Below, in pieces: positions 8,267-16,829 of a stretch of 64,000 nucleotides of DNA. Both the position numbers and the translations under genes were made by a program. Positions within the stretch are counted from its first letter, which is position 1. Each line of letters begins with the position of its first letter. This DNA is from Planctomycetota bacterium (GTDB lineage Bacteria > Planctomycetota > B15-G4 > JADJEK01), in NCBI GenBank assembly GCA_016709145.1, contig JADJEK010000008.1, positions 116,148-180,147 of the forward strand, given 5' to 3'. The notes beneath the pieces are model-generated. The model did no database searches. It was not told the origin of the DNA and was given only the letters and a program-made list of their open reading frames with translations.

Positions 8267-9976
8267 TCACTCGTCGTCGGCGTCGGGCTCCGGTTCCGCC
8301 TCGAGGCGCGCGCTGACTTCGCTGAGCGGGAAGCGGCTCATGCGGACGCCGACGTCGACGGCTCGGCCCGTCATCGTCGTCGGTTGCGTCTTGCCGAGCA
8401 GGCGGATGACCGTCGCCGTGACGTCCTCGGGCAGCGGCGGTTGCACCTCGCCGTCGACGACGCGCGTCATGCCGAAGAAGCCCGGCTTGCGCTCGCCCGC
8501 GACGCCGCCGTACGGCGCCCACACCACGACCGTCGTCTCCGGGCCGAGTTCGCCCGAGACCGCCGCGCTCATCGCATGACCGATGACTTGGTCGAGTTCC
8601 GCCGCGGCGGCGTCGATCAGGCGCCAGCGTCGGACGCGTTTGCCGAACAGCTCGACTTGCAGGCGCTGCTGCGCGTCGCTGGCGCCGGGACCGAGGCGCG
8701 CGAACGGCTCGACGAGATCGAGCCACTGGACGACCAACTCGGTGTCGCGTGCGACGATCGACGTCATCAGCAGGGCGCGTTCGGCTTGCGCTTGCTGCTC
8801 GAGCAGCGCCACCGCGTCGCGCACGTCGAGCACGCCGTCCGCGATCGGCCCGGCGAGGAACGGCGGCGTACTCATCGGCAGGCCGGCGATGCGTTGATCG
8901 AGGACGCCAGCGAGTTCGCGCGGCGTCGAGGTCGGACGCCACGGCAAGCCAGCCGGATCGAGCTCGGGAGCCGCGACGAAGAGTTGCATCGACTTCGTGC
9001 CGAGCGGCTTCAGGTACAAGCGCGTGCGCGCGAACACGTCGAATCCATCGGCGAGCGAGAACCGCAACCGCACGGGTCCGGTCCAGCGCCCGGCGCGGAT
9101 CGGCAGACCCTTGCGGCCTGTGTCCGACGTGCGCAGCGTCCCGCGCGCGCGATCCCACGCCAGGCGGAGCTCGAGCTGCGCGGTCGAGCGCTCCGACGGC
9201 GCGGCGAGCCGCGCCGGGCCGAGGAGTTCGAGCACGAACACGTCCTCGCTGACGTCGCGCGTCGCGATCGACGCGGGGACGATGCGCGTTCCGTGTTGCG
9301 CCACGCGCTCTGCGTCCGTGGAGCCTTCGACGAACAGCGTCGCTGCGGCCGCTGCATCGAGACCCGGGGTCGCGCCGGACGTCAGCTTGCGCACGTGGGG
9401 CGAACTCGCGTCGAACGCGAGTGGCGCACGCAGCACGAGCGACCGCACTCCCGCGTCGCCGAGCGCGTCGAACAGCGTCGGCCGCGTGGTCCGCGCCAGT
9501 CGCGGAGTGGGGACGTCGATGCGCGCGTTCGCGAGTTCGCTCGGCGCGTCTTGCATCGCCGCTCCGAGCGTCGATGACGACATCGCGTAGCCGAGTGCAT
9601 CGGGCGGCACGGCCGCGATGCCGTGCTCGCCGGGATTCGTGCCGGTGAAGAGCGATGCGCACGCCGAGACCGCCGATCCGACGGCGGGCGTGTCCAGGAC
9701 GAGCACGCCGTCGGCCTTCAGGCGGCGCAGGTTCGGCAGGAACTCTTCGTCGATGCCGCGCTGGACGAGTTCGGAGCCTAGGCCGGGCACGCACAGCAGG
9801 ACGACGCGCGGCGGCGGTGGAGCTTCGCCAGGACCGAGCGGCGCAGGCGGGACTTCCGGCAACGGCTCGTCCGCGCGCGTGCCTTGTTCGAAGCGTTCGA
9901 TCTTCTCGCGCGCGGTGTCGCAACCGCTGACGAGTCCGCAGACGACGAGGAGGAGGATGGCGTGGAGTCGGTGCAC
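8267..9976 (-). CDS. Lipoprotein of the alkaline phosphatase / type I phosphodiesterase superfamily
   Basis: GTG at 9976 is preferred because it gives a lipoprotein signal, with LLLVVCGLVSGC and the lipobox Cys at about residue 17. The open frame reaches back to 10090, but that extension runs into an inverted-repeat element. The 569-aa product contains VVLLCVPGLG, then LPNLRRLKADGVLVLDT and SLFTGTNPGEHGI. This is the arrangement of type I phosphodiesterase/nucleotide pyrophosphatase proteins (metal-binding Asp or Glu, then the nucleophile region and the TNPGEHGI motif). The acidic metal ligand at the start of the domain is not obvious, so activity is uncertain. A long C-terminal region follows, ending in an acidic tail (EPEPDADDE). 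It is probably anchored in the outer or inner membrane. Confidence 0.72.
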   Translation of the reverse strand: MHRLHAILLLVVCGLVSGCDTAREKIERFEQGTRADEPLPEVPPAPLGPGEAPPPPRVVLLCVPGLGSELVQRGIDEEFLPNLRRLKADGVLVLDTPAVGSAVSACASLFTGTNPGEHGIAAVPPDALGYAMSSSTLGAAMQDAPSELANARIDVPTPRLARTTRPTLFDALGDAGVRSLVLRAPLAFDASSPHVRKLTSGATPGLDAAAAATLFVEGSTDAERVAQHGTRIVPASIATRDVSEDVFVLELLGPARLAAPSERSTAQLELRLAWDRARGTLRTSDTGRKGLPIRAGRWTGPVRLRFSLADGFDVFARTRLYLKPLGTKSMQLFVAAPELDPAGLPWRPTSTPRELAGVLDQRIAGLPMSTPPFLAGPIADGVLDVRDAVALLEQQAQAERALLMTSIVARDTELVVQWLDLVEPFARLGPGASDAQQRLQVELFGKRVRRWRLIDAAAAELDQVIGHAMSAAVSGELGPETTVVVWAPYGGVAGERKPGFFGMTRVVDGEVQPPLPEDVTATVIRLLGKTQPTTMTGRAVDVGVRMSRFPLSEVSARLEAEPEPDADDE

Positions 9977-10060
9977 GGCGCGATTCTCGTAAGTCGCATT
10001 CGCCACGTTCAAGAGCGAGGGGGCCTCAAGACGCATCTTTCCGCCCCGGAGGGCGTACCG

Positions 10061-10224
10061 AGCAGCCTGTTGAAGAAGTCTGCCGAGCAATCGGGCGAGC
10101 GAGAACGAGCAGGGCGAGGCGCGCCGACGAGGCGTATCGACGGAGAGATACGGCGAGGAGGCGGAACGAAGCCATGCTCGTTCGCAGCCGGCCGAGTGCC
10201 GGCAGACTTCTTCAACAGGCTGCT
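10061..10224. mobile_element. 164-bp element with perfect 25-bp terminal inverted repeats (MITE-like)
   Basis: The left arm is 10061-10085 (AGCAGCCTGTTGAAGAAG…) and the right arm is 10200-10224, its exact reverse complement. The 114-bp interior has no gene. The size, perfect termini and lack of coding fit a miniature inverted-repeat transposable element. The arm resembles the termini of some insertion sequences, which I could not check. No clear target duplication is visible. It lies between the divergent genes at 8267-9976 and 10257-11396. Confidence 0.6.
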
Positions 10225-10256
10225 AGGGCTTCAACCGATTCGACGTCCCCGCCAAG

Positions 10257-11396
10257 ATGCCGCCCATGAACCGCGCCGCCTCGCTCATCCTCGCCTCATG
10301 CTCCGCATGGCTCGTCCCCGCGCCGGCTTCGTCCGTCGATGCGCGGCCCCAAGAAGATGCAGTACCTGCCGACCCCCTCGCCGTCGCTTGGGACCGGTTC
10401 GCCGCAGCGGATGAAATCACGAAGGCCGAACTGCTCGCCCGCGCCAAAGCGAAGGTCGAAGCGCTGACCGATCCCGAAGTGAAGAAGCTGCTCGCGCTGC
10501 GCGACCGGGCGCGCCGTGAGATCAAAGTCGCGCCGCCGCGCGAGCCGGTGTTCTACACGTGCGAGGAATACGCGCCGGTGCAGGCGACTCGTCGGTTCGA
10601 ACCCGACGAGTCGAGTTATGCCGCCGAACAAGAGGGCCTCATGCAGGTCTGGACCGAGCCGGCGCCGTACCTCGAACGCGTGCGCTACGACTTCGCGACC
10701 AACGAGGTCGTCGAACTCGGCCTCGCACCCACGGTCGACGAGCAGTTCTGGGACCTGCTCGCCGGCAATGTCCCGGACACCGACCTCCTCGCCGCGTGGC
10801 TGATGAAGCAGTGGGACTTCGATGCGAAGCTCGACGAGCTCGCCGAGTTCTTCGGACACGTGTACTGCGACCGGCTCGGCGCGGCGTTCAAGCACATCAC
10901 GATCTACGACGCGTTCCGATCGGGATCGACGGTCGAGATGCCGGATGCGGACGTGATCGCGTTCGCGCGTCACATCCTCGACGACGATTCGTTCGTGTCG
11001 CCGATTCCGCCGGATCGCAAGCAACAGAAACTCTACGAGTCGATCAAGCAGTCGTTCGTGAAGCTACGGGACCACCGCACGCTCATCGAGTCCGCAGCGC
11101 GCGTGTTCGTGAACGACGAAGCCCCGTTGCGTTCCGAACTCGAAGGCCTGCGCTTGCGACTGGTGTACCTGTTCGAGGACAACGGCTCGGACCCGGCGCG
11201 CATCGCGAAAGCTCTCGCCGCGACGAAGACGCGCGACGGCTTCATCGAGGCGATGGACAAGGTCCTCGAAACGAAGCGCGAGCGCTGGGACTCCCACCTG
11301 ATCGAGTGGCCGAAGCGCCGGCAGACGACGCGCTGGGCGGTCGCGCTGGCGACGCAAGAGGTGCTGAAAGAGGTCGGCTACCTCGAGACCAAGTGA
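10257..11396 (+). CDS. Secreted protein of unknown function
   Basis: The ATG at 10257 (or 10266, same frame) begins a signal peptide, NRAASLILASCSAWLVPAPASS, and the product is 379 aa. The mature part is mostly alpha-helical and charged, with ADEITKAELLARAKAKVEAL, then FYTCEEYAPVQATRRF and a long region rich in Asp and Glu. I recognise no domain or active site. It starts 32 bp after the inverted-repeat element and ends at a cluster of GGGGAC palindromes. Codon use matches its neighbours, so it is probably a real gene. Confidence 0.6.
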   Translation: MPPMNRAASLILASCSAWLVPAPASSVDARPQEDAVPADPLAVAWDRFAAADEITKAELLARAKAKVEALTDPEVKKLLALRDRARREIKVAPPREPVFYTCEEYAPVQATRRFEPDESSYAAEQEGLMQVWTEPAPYLERVRYDFATNEVVELGLAPTVDEQFWDLLAGNVPDTDLLAAWLMKQWDFDAKLDELAEFFGHVYCDRLGAAFKHITIYDAFRSGSTVEMPDADVIAFARHILDDDSFVSPIPPDRKQQKLYESIKQSFVKLRDHRTLIESAARVFVNDEAPLRSELEGLRLRLVYLFEDNGSDPARIAKALAATKTRDGFIEAMDKVLETKRERWDSHLIEWPKRRQTTRWAVALATQEVLKEVGYLETK

Positions 11397-11416
11397 ACCG
11401 TCGCCGACGGGGGCGA

Positions 11417-11609
11417 CGGGGACGGAGGCGCATCTGTCCCCGTGGCTGAGCCCGACTCCGACGGGGACAGAGCACGTCAAGGGACTGTCCCCGCACGTCA
11501 AGGGACTGTCCCCGCGCATTTTTCCCTGGGGACTGTCCCCTTCGCTCGAGGCCACCTGCGCCCCGCGCCGACGGGGACGGAGGCGGGTCTGTCCCTCATC
11601 TGTCCCCGG
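11417..11609. repeat. Cluster of GGGGAC…GTCCCC palindromic repeats
   Basis: At least four units occur: 11417-11442 (CGGGGACGGAGGCGCATCTG then TCCCCG), 11463-11492 (GGGGACAGAGCACGTCAAGG then GACTGTCCCC), a repeated half-unit to about 11513, and 11571-11608. They fill the gap between two convergent genes. The same family occurs at 24006-24052 and 31147-31236. They look like REP-type or terminator hairpins. Confidence 0.8.
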
Positions 11610-12165
11610 TGCCCGTGACCAGCGCTCCGACCTCGGCGGTGACCTGGCCGATCGCCTTGCCAATCGCCTGCGCCATCGCTGCGGGATCGTCGCCTTCGAT
11701 CGCGATGCGCGCGCTCTTGGTGCTCTGGCGCATGGTTCCGTCGGGACCGCCCCACGTCACGATCACGGCGACGTGCGCTTCGTGTTGCGGCGCGAGGACT
11801 TCCTCGAAGTGTGCGAGTTCGACCTCGATCGTCACGTCGGCCTTGCCGTCGACGCGCACGCAGCCGAGTCGTTCGAACAGCTCGCGCTCGAGCGCGCGTT
11901 GCATCACGTGCGACGGCTTCTCGAGCCATTGGCGATCGTCGTAGCGTCCCCACTCGGTCGCCGATCGTTGCCAGACGATCGCCTCGTCGAGGTACGCGGC
12001 CGAACCCAGTCGATCGAGACGGACCTTCAGTCCGGGCGCTCTCGATTCCGCGGCGTCGTCGCTCGGGATCGCCGGCACGAAGGTCCGCACCTCGATCACC
12101 GACGGCTTCGACAAGCACCCGCCACACGCCAACGCACAAAGCGCGACCAGTCCTCGCAGATTCAC
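11596..12165 (-). CDS. PqiC/ABC-transporter auxiliary lipoprotein
   Basis: GTG at 12165 is the start: it follows a GGAGGA ribosome-binding site and opens a lipoprotein signal (VALCALACGGC). The 189-aa protein has the layout of the DUF330/PqiC auxiliary lipoproteins that accompany MlaD-type lipid transporters. It has an early VEVRTFVPAIP-like strand, RLDRLGSAAYLDEAIVWQRS, then a C-terminal half dealing with Ala-rich helices. Its GTGA start overlaps the mlaD stop, so it is the last gene of the mlaE-mlaF-mlaD operon. It probably sits at the outer membrane and receives lipid from the MlaD protein. Confidence 0.75.
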   Translation of the reverse strand: MNLRGLVALCALACGGCLSKPSVIEVRTFVPAIPSDDAAESRAPGLKVRLDRLGSAAYLDEAIVWQRSATEWGRYDDRQWLEKPSHVMQRALERELFERLGCVRVDGKADVTIEVELAHFEEVLAPQHEAHVAVIVTWGGPDGTMRQSTKSARIAIEGDDPAAMAQAIGKAIGQVTAEVGALVTGTGDR

Positions 12166-13253
12166 TTCGAGTCCTCCTTCGACGCGGGCTTCGCTTCGCG
12201 GCCATGGATCACGCTGGACGGATCCTTGCGCAGCGTGTCGGACAGGCTGCGCACCGAGTCCAGCGTGTCGCGCAGCCGCTCGAGCGTGAGTTCGAGATCG
12301 TCGGACAACGTCGCGAAGCGGTCGGACGCCACCGAGATGCGTTCGGCCGAATCGCGTAGCGCGGCCGTCGTCGCGCCGACCTGTGCGTCGCGCAGCGCTT
12401 GCTCGACGGTCAACGACAGCGCATCCACGCGGCGCACCGTTGTTTGGAACAACCCGTCCTTCGCGTCGATCGCGTCGAGGATCCGACGCATCGTGTCGAG
12501 CGACGTCCGCGCGTCGGTGAGCAGCGCGCGGACCGATCCTTGCACACCTTCGAGATCGAGTTCGCCGAGACGCTTCTCGGCGGTCGTGAGCAACTTGTTC
12601 CCGTTCTCGAGCAATGTGCGGCCGCGCTGCAGCACTTCGCGCGTCTCGGCCGGGATCTTCTCGTCGGAGATCTGCTGCACCACGCCGTTGGTCTGGCGCA
12701 GCAGCGCCATGAACTCGTCGCCCGCCTGCGGCAGACGCTCGAGGACGTCTTGCAGCGCGTCCTCGACGGACTTCAACGTCGACGGCGCGGCCGGCAAGTA
12801 GTTCCACGCGGTCGCGAACGGCAGCGGCGGCGCCGGGAACTTGTCGGGGTCGAACACGTCGATCAACAGGAACTTCAAGCCGGTGATGCCCGCCGACGCG
12901 ATCTGCGCACGCAGATCGGGCAGCAGGAATTGGCCTTGCCCCGCGCCGAACTCGCCGAGACCCGACACACCGAGGCGCTCGATCTCGTCGCGGAAGAACT
13001 CGCTGTGGACCTCGATGTGGCGCTGGTCCTGCGCGACGCCGACGCTCGTGACCGTGCCGATCTTGACGCCGCGGAACTTCACCGGCGCGCCCGGATCGAG
13101 TCCCTGGACCGATTCGTCGAAGTACGTGACGGCCGCGATCGTCTCGCGCGAATATGCGCGCGCGCCGAGCCAGAACAACGTGGCCAGTGCGAACGTCGCG
13201 CTGGCGACGACGAACAGGCCGAGTTTCCAGCGGTTGGTGGTGGTCGCACTCAT
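12162..13253 (-). CDS. mlaD: MlaD family lipid-transport substrate-binding protein
   Basis: The ATG at 13253 has GGAG 7 nt upstream and starts just before the transmembrane helix LGLFVVASATFALATLFWL; the longer frame to 13286 would overlap mlaF. The 363-aa protein has the MCE domain near residues 35-115, with FDESVQGLDPGAPVKFRGVKIGTV as the hallmark. A long C-terminal helical region (from about 150) is rich in coiled-coil-like heptads, as in MCE proteins that form a periplasmic tunnel. It is anchored in the inner membrane and works with the MlaE permease and MlaF ATPase encoded just upstream. Confidence 0.88.
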   Translation of the reverse strand: MSATTTNRWKLGLFVVASATFALATLFWLGARAYSRETIAAVTYFDESVQGLDPGAPVKFRGVKIGTVTSVGVAQDQRHIEVHSEFFRDEIERLGVSGLGEFGAGQGQFLLPDLRAQIASAGITGLKFLLIDVFDPDKFPAPPLPFATAWNYLPAAPSTLKSVEDALQDVLERLPQAGDEFMALLRQTNGVVQQISDEKIPAETREVLQRGRTLLENGNKLLTTAEKRLGELDLEGVQGSVRALLTDARTSLDTMRRILDAIDAKDGLFQTTVRRVDALSLTVEQALRDAQVGATTAALRDSAERISVASDRFATLSDDLELTLERLRDTLDSVRSLSDTLRKDPSSVIHGREAKPASKEDSK

Positions 13254-13275
13254 CCGAAGTCTCCGAGTCGAACCC

Positions 13276-14013
13276 TCATGCCGCACCGCTGCGCGTGGAT
13301 TGGCGATTGAAGAAGCGCAGCACGCGCGGATCGGTGCTGTGGTCGCGCAACTGCCGCGGGTCGCCGCGAGCGATGATCCCCTTCGCTTCGCGGTCGAGCA
13401 TGATGCAGTTGCGCGCGATCTTGAAGATGCTCTGCAGCTCGTGCGTGACGATCACGGTCGTCATGCCGAGGCTCTCGTTCAACGTGACGATGGTCTCGTC
13501 GAGTTCGACGGCGCTGATCGGGTCCAGGCCCGCCGACGGCTCGTCGAGGAACAACAGCGGCGGATCGAGGGCCAGCGCGCGCGCGATGCCGGCGCGCTTC
13601 TTCATGCCGCCGGAGATCTCGTTCGGCAGGTGGTTCTCGTAGCCGTCGAGGCCGACGATCTTCAGCTTCGAGCGCACGACGACGTCGATCGCTTGCGGCT
13701 CGAGCGCGGTCCACGTCTGCAGCGGCAGCGCGACGTTCTCCCACAGCGTCATCGAACCGAACAGGCCGCCCGACTGGAACATCACGCCGAATTGCGGCGG
13801 AGCGCCGACTTCGGCGAAGTGCGTGACGCCCTCGATGTCGATCGTCCCCTTCAGCGGGCGCTCGAGACCGACGAGGTTGCGCAGCAGCGTCGACTTGCCA
13901 CACCCCGATCCCCCGAGGATCACGAACACGTCGCCGCGCGGGACCTCGAACTCGAGGCCTTGCATCAGCACGCGCGTGCCGTACCCGATGGCGAGGTCCT
14001 TCACGCGGATCAC
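13276..14013 (-). CDS. mlaF: MlaF family ABC transporter ATPase
   Basis: The 245-aa product has all ABC ATPase motifs: Walker A GGSGCGKST at 34-42, Q-loop Gln80, signature ISGG at 133-136, Walker B LLFLDE at 153-158 and the switch His in VTHEL. These proteins drive phospholipid transport between the membranes. It starts with GTG at 14013, one base after the mlaE stop, so the genes are coupled. The C-terminal extension past the switch region (RNCIMLDREAKGII) is short, as in MlaF. Confidence 0.92.
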   Translation of the reverse strand: MIRVKDLAIGYGTRVLMQGLEFEVPRGDVFVILGGSGCGKSTLLRNLVGLERPLKGTIDIEGVTHFAEVGAPPQFGVMFQSGGLFGSMTLWENVALPLQTWTALEPQAIDVVVRSKLKIVGLDGYENHLPNEISGGMKKRAGIARALALDPPLLFLDEPSAGLDPISAVELDETIVTLNESLGMTTVIVTHELQSIFKIARNCIMLDREAKGIIARGDPRQLRDHSTDPRVLRFFNRQSTRSGAA

Positions 14014-14014
14014 G

Positions 14015-15142
14015 TCAGACTCCGAACACTTGGAACAGCGAGGTGAAGATCGCCTCGAGGACGACGACCCAGAAGATGATCGTGACGACGGCCGACGTCG
14101 TCGAGCGGCCGACGCCTTCCGCGCCGCCCTGCGTCGCGAGGCCGCGGCGGCACGCGATCACGGCGATCGCGAGGCCGAAGAACAGGCTCTTCACGAGACC
14201 GGTGCCGACGTGGCGTAGCTCGAGCGCGATGCGCGTGCGATCGAGGTAGTTGTCGGGCGAGAGGTCGAGGCTCGTGATGCCGACGATCATGCCGCCGAAC
14301 ACGCCGGCGACGTCGGCGAACAGCGCCAGCAGCGGCACGGCGATGCAGAGCGCGAGCACGCGCGGCAACACGAGGAACCCGACCGGATCGAGGCCGATCG
14401 TGCGGATGGCGTCGACTTCTTCGGAGACCTTCATCGTGCCGAGCTCGGCGGCGAACGCGGCTCCGGAGCGGCCGGCGACGATGATCGCCGTCATCAACGG
14501 GCCGATCGAGCGCGTGACGACGATGCCGACGAGATCGGCGATGTAGATGTTGCCGCCGTACTGCTCGAGCTGGATCGCGCCCTGGATGCCGAGCGTGACG
14601 CCGACGAGCAGGTTGATCAGCAGCACGATCGGCAAGCCGTCCGCGCCCGTGCGTTCCACGAGGCGGCCGAGGTCGCGGCCGTTGAACGTCGACGGCTTGA
14701 CGATCGCGCGCGCCGCGGACGCGGTGACGTCACCGATGTACGTGAGGTTCTCGACGAACCGCGAGCCGAGCAGCGCCGCGAATTGACCGATCTGGTCGAG
14801 GATGCCGATGCGGCCGGGCGGACCTTTCAACGTCGGCTTGGGCGGCGCGTTGCCGAGGATCGCGAGCAGCCGCGCGACTCCCCCGCTGGCGCCGACGACT
14901 TCGACGCGCAGTCGGGCCGATTCGAGCTCGACCTTCAGGCCGAGCAGGAGCGCCATCGAGCCGCCGTCCATCGCGGTCGCGGCGGTCAGGTCGAACACGA
15001 AGGGACCACCCGACGCGAGCATCTCGGTTCGCAGCTCGCTCCACAGCGGCGCGAGCGCCGTGCTCTCGAAACGACCGGAGAACGCAAGGCGGACGGATCC
15101 GTCGCGGTCGGTGCGGTCGATACGGAAGGTAGGAGCGGTCAC
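14015..15142 (-). CDS. mlaE: MlaE family permease with N-terminal STAS-like domain
   Basis: The 375-aa protein has two parts. Residues 1 to about 100 (FRIDRTDRDGSVRLAFSGRF…FDLTAATAMDGGSMALLLGL) look like a STAS/MlaB domain. From about 120 comes the MlaE permease, with NLTYIGDVTASA, the GVTLGIQGAIQLEQYG segment and the conserved EVDAIRTIGLDPVGFLVLPR loop. The normal separate MlaB protein therefore appears fused to the permease here. It is the first gene of the operon mlaE-mlaF-mlaD-lipoprotein. No MlaC or MlaA homologue is seen in the window. Confidence 0.9.
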   Translation of the reverse strand: MTAPTFRIDRTDRDGSVRLAFSGRFESTALAPLWSELRTEMLASGGPFVFDLTAATAMDGGSMALLLGLKVELESARLRVEVVGASGGVARLLAILGNAPPKPTLKGPPGRIGILDQIGQFAALLGSRFVENLTYIGDVTASAARAIVKPSTFNGRDLGRLVERTGADGLPIVLLINLLVGVTLGIQGAIQLEQYGGNIYIADLVGIVVTRSIGPLMTAIIVAGRSGAAFAAELGTMKVSEEVDAIRTIGLDPVGFLVLPRVLALCIAVPLLALFADVAGVFGGMIVGITSLDLSPDNYLDRTRIALELRHVGTGLVKSLFFGLAIAVIACRRGLATQGGAEGVGRSTTSAVVTIIFWVVVLEAIFTSLFQVFGV

Positions 15143-15211
15143 GATGACGTCTGGATCCGGACGGGAGCCGAAACGTCACGTTGTACCGGTCGGCGACGGA
15201 GAAAGGTCGGC

Positions 15212-16018
15212 TCACTCGTTCGCGAAGACTTCGATCAGGAAGGCCGTCCTCGGCTCACCCGTGCCCGGCAGGGGCAGGAGCGCCGCACTGCCGGGCTCCA
15301 ATTCGAGGACCGACTCCACCGTGGATGTCCGGAGCTTCGGAACGGCGATCGGTCCGAGCTCGGTGGTCTCGGTCGTGACCGGGGCTTCGGCCGCGACGTG
15401 CTGGACGCGCACCTTCACGGCGAGGGCATCGCCGCGGAGCGGAGCGACCGTCGCGTCGAGCGTCGCGCCGCTCGCGAACGACTCGATCTGCGGAACGACG
15501 ACTCGACCCTGGAGCGGCAGCACGTCGTGGTGCACGCGGTAGCCCGAGATGAACTCGATGGTTCGCGTCGCGTCGACGTGTCCACGCGTCAATGCACCGA
15601 CGACGACTCCGGGCGCGTCGAACAACTCGCGCACGATCGGCAGGTCGGCCTTCACGGTGACGAGCGCGCCGGCCGGCGATGGGCCGATCTCGACGAGGGC
15701 CGCCTTCACGGTGAACGTCCGTCGCGTGTCCTGACGGATGCGCGTCAAGTAGGCCCCGACGGCGCGCTGGTCTTCCTTCGATCCGCGCACGACCAATGCG
15801 CCGTTCGCGCAAGTGATCCGTGCGTCGGGGGACTCCGCGATCGCGGCGCGCTCCAACACCGTGCGGAGGAACTCGAGCGCGCTCTCGTCCCGCAACGCTG
15901 GATCGTTCGGCGTCACGAAGTCGCGGACGTCGTAGAGCTCGAGTTGGGGCTCGATCCGATCCTGCGTGAGCGTCGCGCACCACGCCACGACACACCCTGC
16001 TGCGATCCAGACGTTCAT
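15212..16018 (-). CDS. Secreted protein with secretin-N-like region, unknown function
   Basis: The ATG at 16018 overlaps the sigma-factor stop (ATGA), so the two are co-translated; the 268-aa product begins with a signal-like MNVWIAAGCVVAWCATLTQ. It contains LELYDVRDFV, then CANGALVVRGSKEDQRAVGAYL and TFTVKAALVEIGP, the wording seen in secretin N-domains and in planctomycete relatives of secretins. The C-terminal half (residues 120-268) is a beta-rich region with a VQHVAAEAPVTTETTE stretch. The secretin pore itself is absent. It probably acts outside the cytosol, under control of the linked sigma factor. Confidence 0.55.
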   Translation of the reverse strand: MNVWIAAGCVVAWCATLTQDRIEPQLELYDVRDFVTPNDPALRDESALEFLRTVLERAAIAESPDARITCANGALVVRGSKEDQRAVGAYLTRIRQDTRRTFTVKAALVEIGPSPAGALVTVKADLPIVRELFDAPGVVVGALTRGHVDATRTIEFISGYRVHHDVLPLQGRVVVPQIESFASGATLDATVAPLRGDALAVKVRVQHVAAEAPVTTETTELGPIAVPKLRTSTVESVLELEPGSAALLPLPGTGEPRTAFLIEVFANE

Positions 16019-16728
16019 CGCGTTCTCCCGAGAGCGCGGACTTCGTGCGACGTCACGACGTCGCCGAGCGGTCCGCGGGTCCGATTTGTCCAAGTCGTAC
16101 CGACGTCGCTGACCGTGCACAGTTCGACGGTCGTGCGCGTCGTGATTTCGAGGCTCGCCCGATATTCGAGGATGCGCCCGGACGGCCGCGGCGGCGGGTC
16201 GATCGTCAGGAGCCACCCTCCGATCGCGATCAGTCCCACCATCGCGATCCCCGTGGCGAGCACGCGCCTGCGCGCGCGATGCAGCCAGGACTTCACGGTG
16301 TTCACGGGCACGCCGTAGGCCGCGGCGATCGCGCGCAATGGCTCGCCGTCGCGATGCGCGCGCAGCAGGACGTCGCGTTCCCGGCTCGGCAGGGCCGCCA
16401 GCGTCCGCGCGAGCTCGGCGGCGTCGACCGGCTCTTGGTCGAGGACACCGACATCGTGCGTTCCCGCGTCGAGTGACCGGTGTTGTGCCGACCCGCGCCG
16501 CGCCAACACGACGCGCACGCCGATCTTCATCAGCCAGGGCTCGAGGTCGACGTCGGGCCTGCAGCTCGCTCGATAGGTCCACGCCCGCAGCAGGACTTCT
16601 TGCACGACGTCGTCGGTGTCACGGCCCGCGGCACGCCGAACGAACGCGCGCAACGACGGCACCGCGGCCGCCAGCCGCAGCTCGAACTCGGAATCGACGG
16701 TTTCGCGGACGGGCGAGTGCATGAGCAC
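16015..16728 (-). CDS. ECF RNA polymerase sigma factor with C-terminal membrane segment
   Basis: The 237-aa protein has sigma region 2 (AAGRDTDDVVQEVLLRAWTY) and region 4 (LPSRERDVLLRAHRDGEPL, then AYGVPVNTVKSWLHRARRR, about 120-160). Unusually it continues into a hydrophobic helix, VLATGIAMVGLIAIGGWLL (about 162-182), followed by about 55 residues that would be outside the membrane. No separate anti-sigma gene is next to it; the membrane tail may do that job. The stop overlaps the following gene by 4 nt. Starts at 16728 or 16722 (second Met) are both possible. Confidence 0.82.
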   Translation of the reverse strand: MLMHSPVRETVDSEFELRLAAAVPSLRAFVRRAAGRDTDDVVQEVLLRAWTYRASCRPDVDLEPWLMKIGVRVVLARRGSAQHRSLDAGTHDVGVLDQEPVDAAELARTLAALPSRERDVLLRAHRDGEPLRAIAAAYGVPVNTVKSWLHRARRRVLATGIAMVGLIAIGGWLLTIDPPPRPSGRILEYRASLEITTRTTVELCTVSDVGTTWTNRTRGPLGDVVTSHEVRALGRTR

Positions 16729-16772
16729 CGCGGACTATCTCACCGAGGGGTCGTCGGTTGCAGGCGAGCCGG

Positions 16773-16815
16773 AAAAAGGGTCAGCCCCCGTGCGCCTTCG
16801 CACGGGGGCTGACCC
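16773..16815 (-). terminator. Intrinsic terminator downstream of the putative methyltransferase gene
   Basis: A perfect 17-bp stem (arms 16778-16794 and 16799-16815) closes a CCTT loop. On the minus strand it is followed by a run of five T (16777-16773). It lies 15 bp after the stop of the gene at 16830-17732. Confidence 0.75.
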
Positions 16816-16829
16816 CTCTTGCCGTTCGT

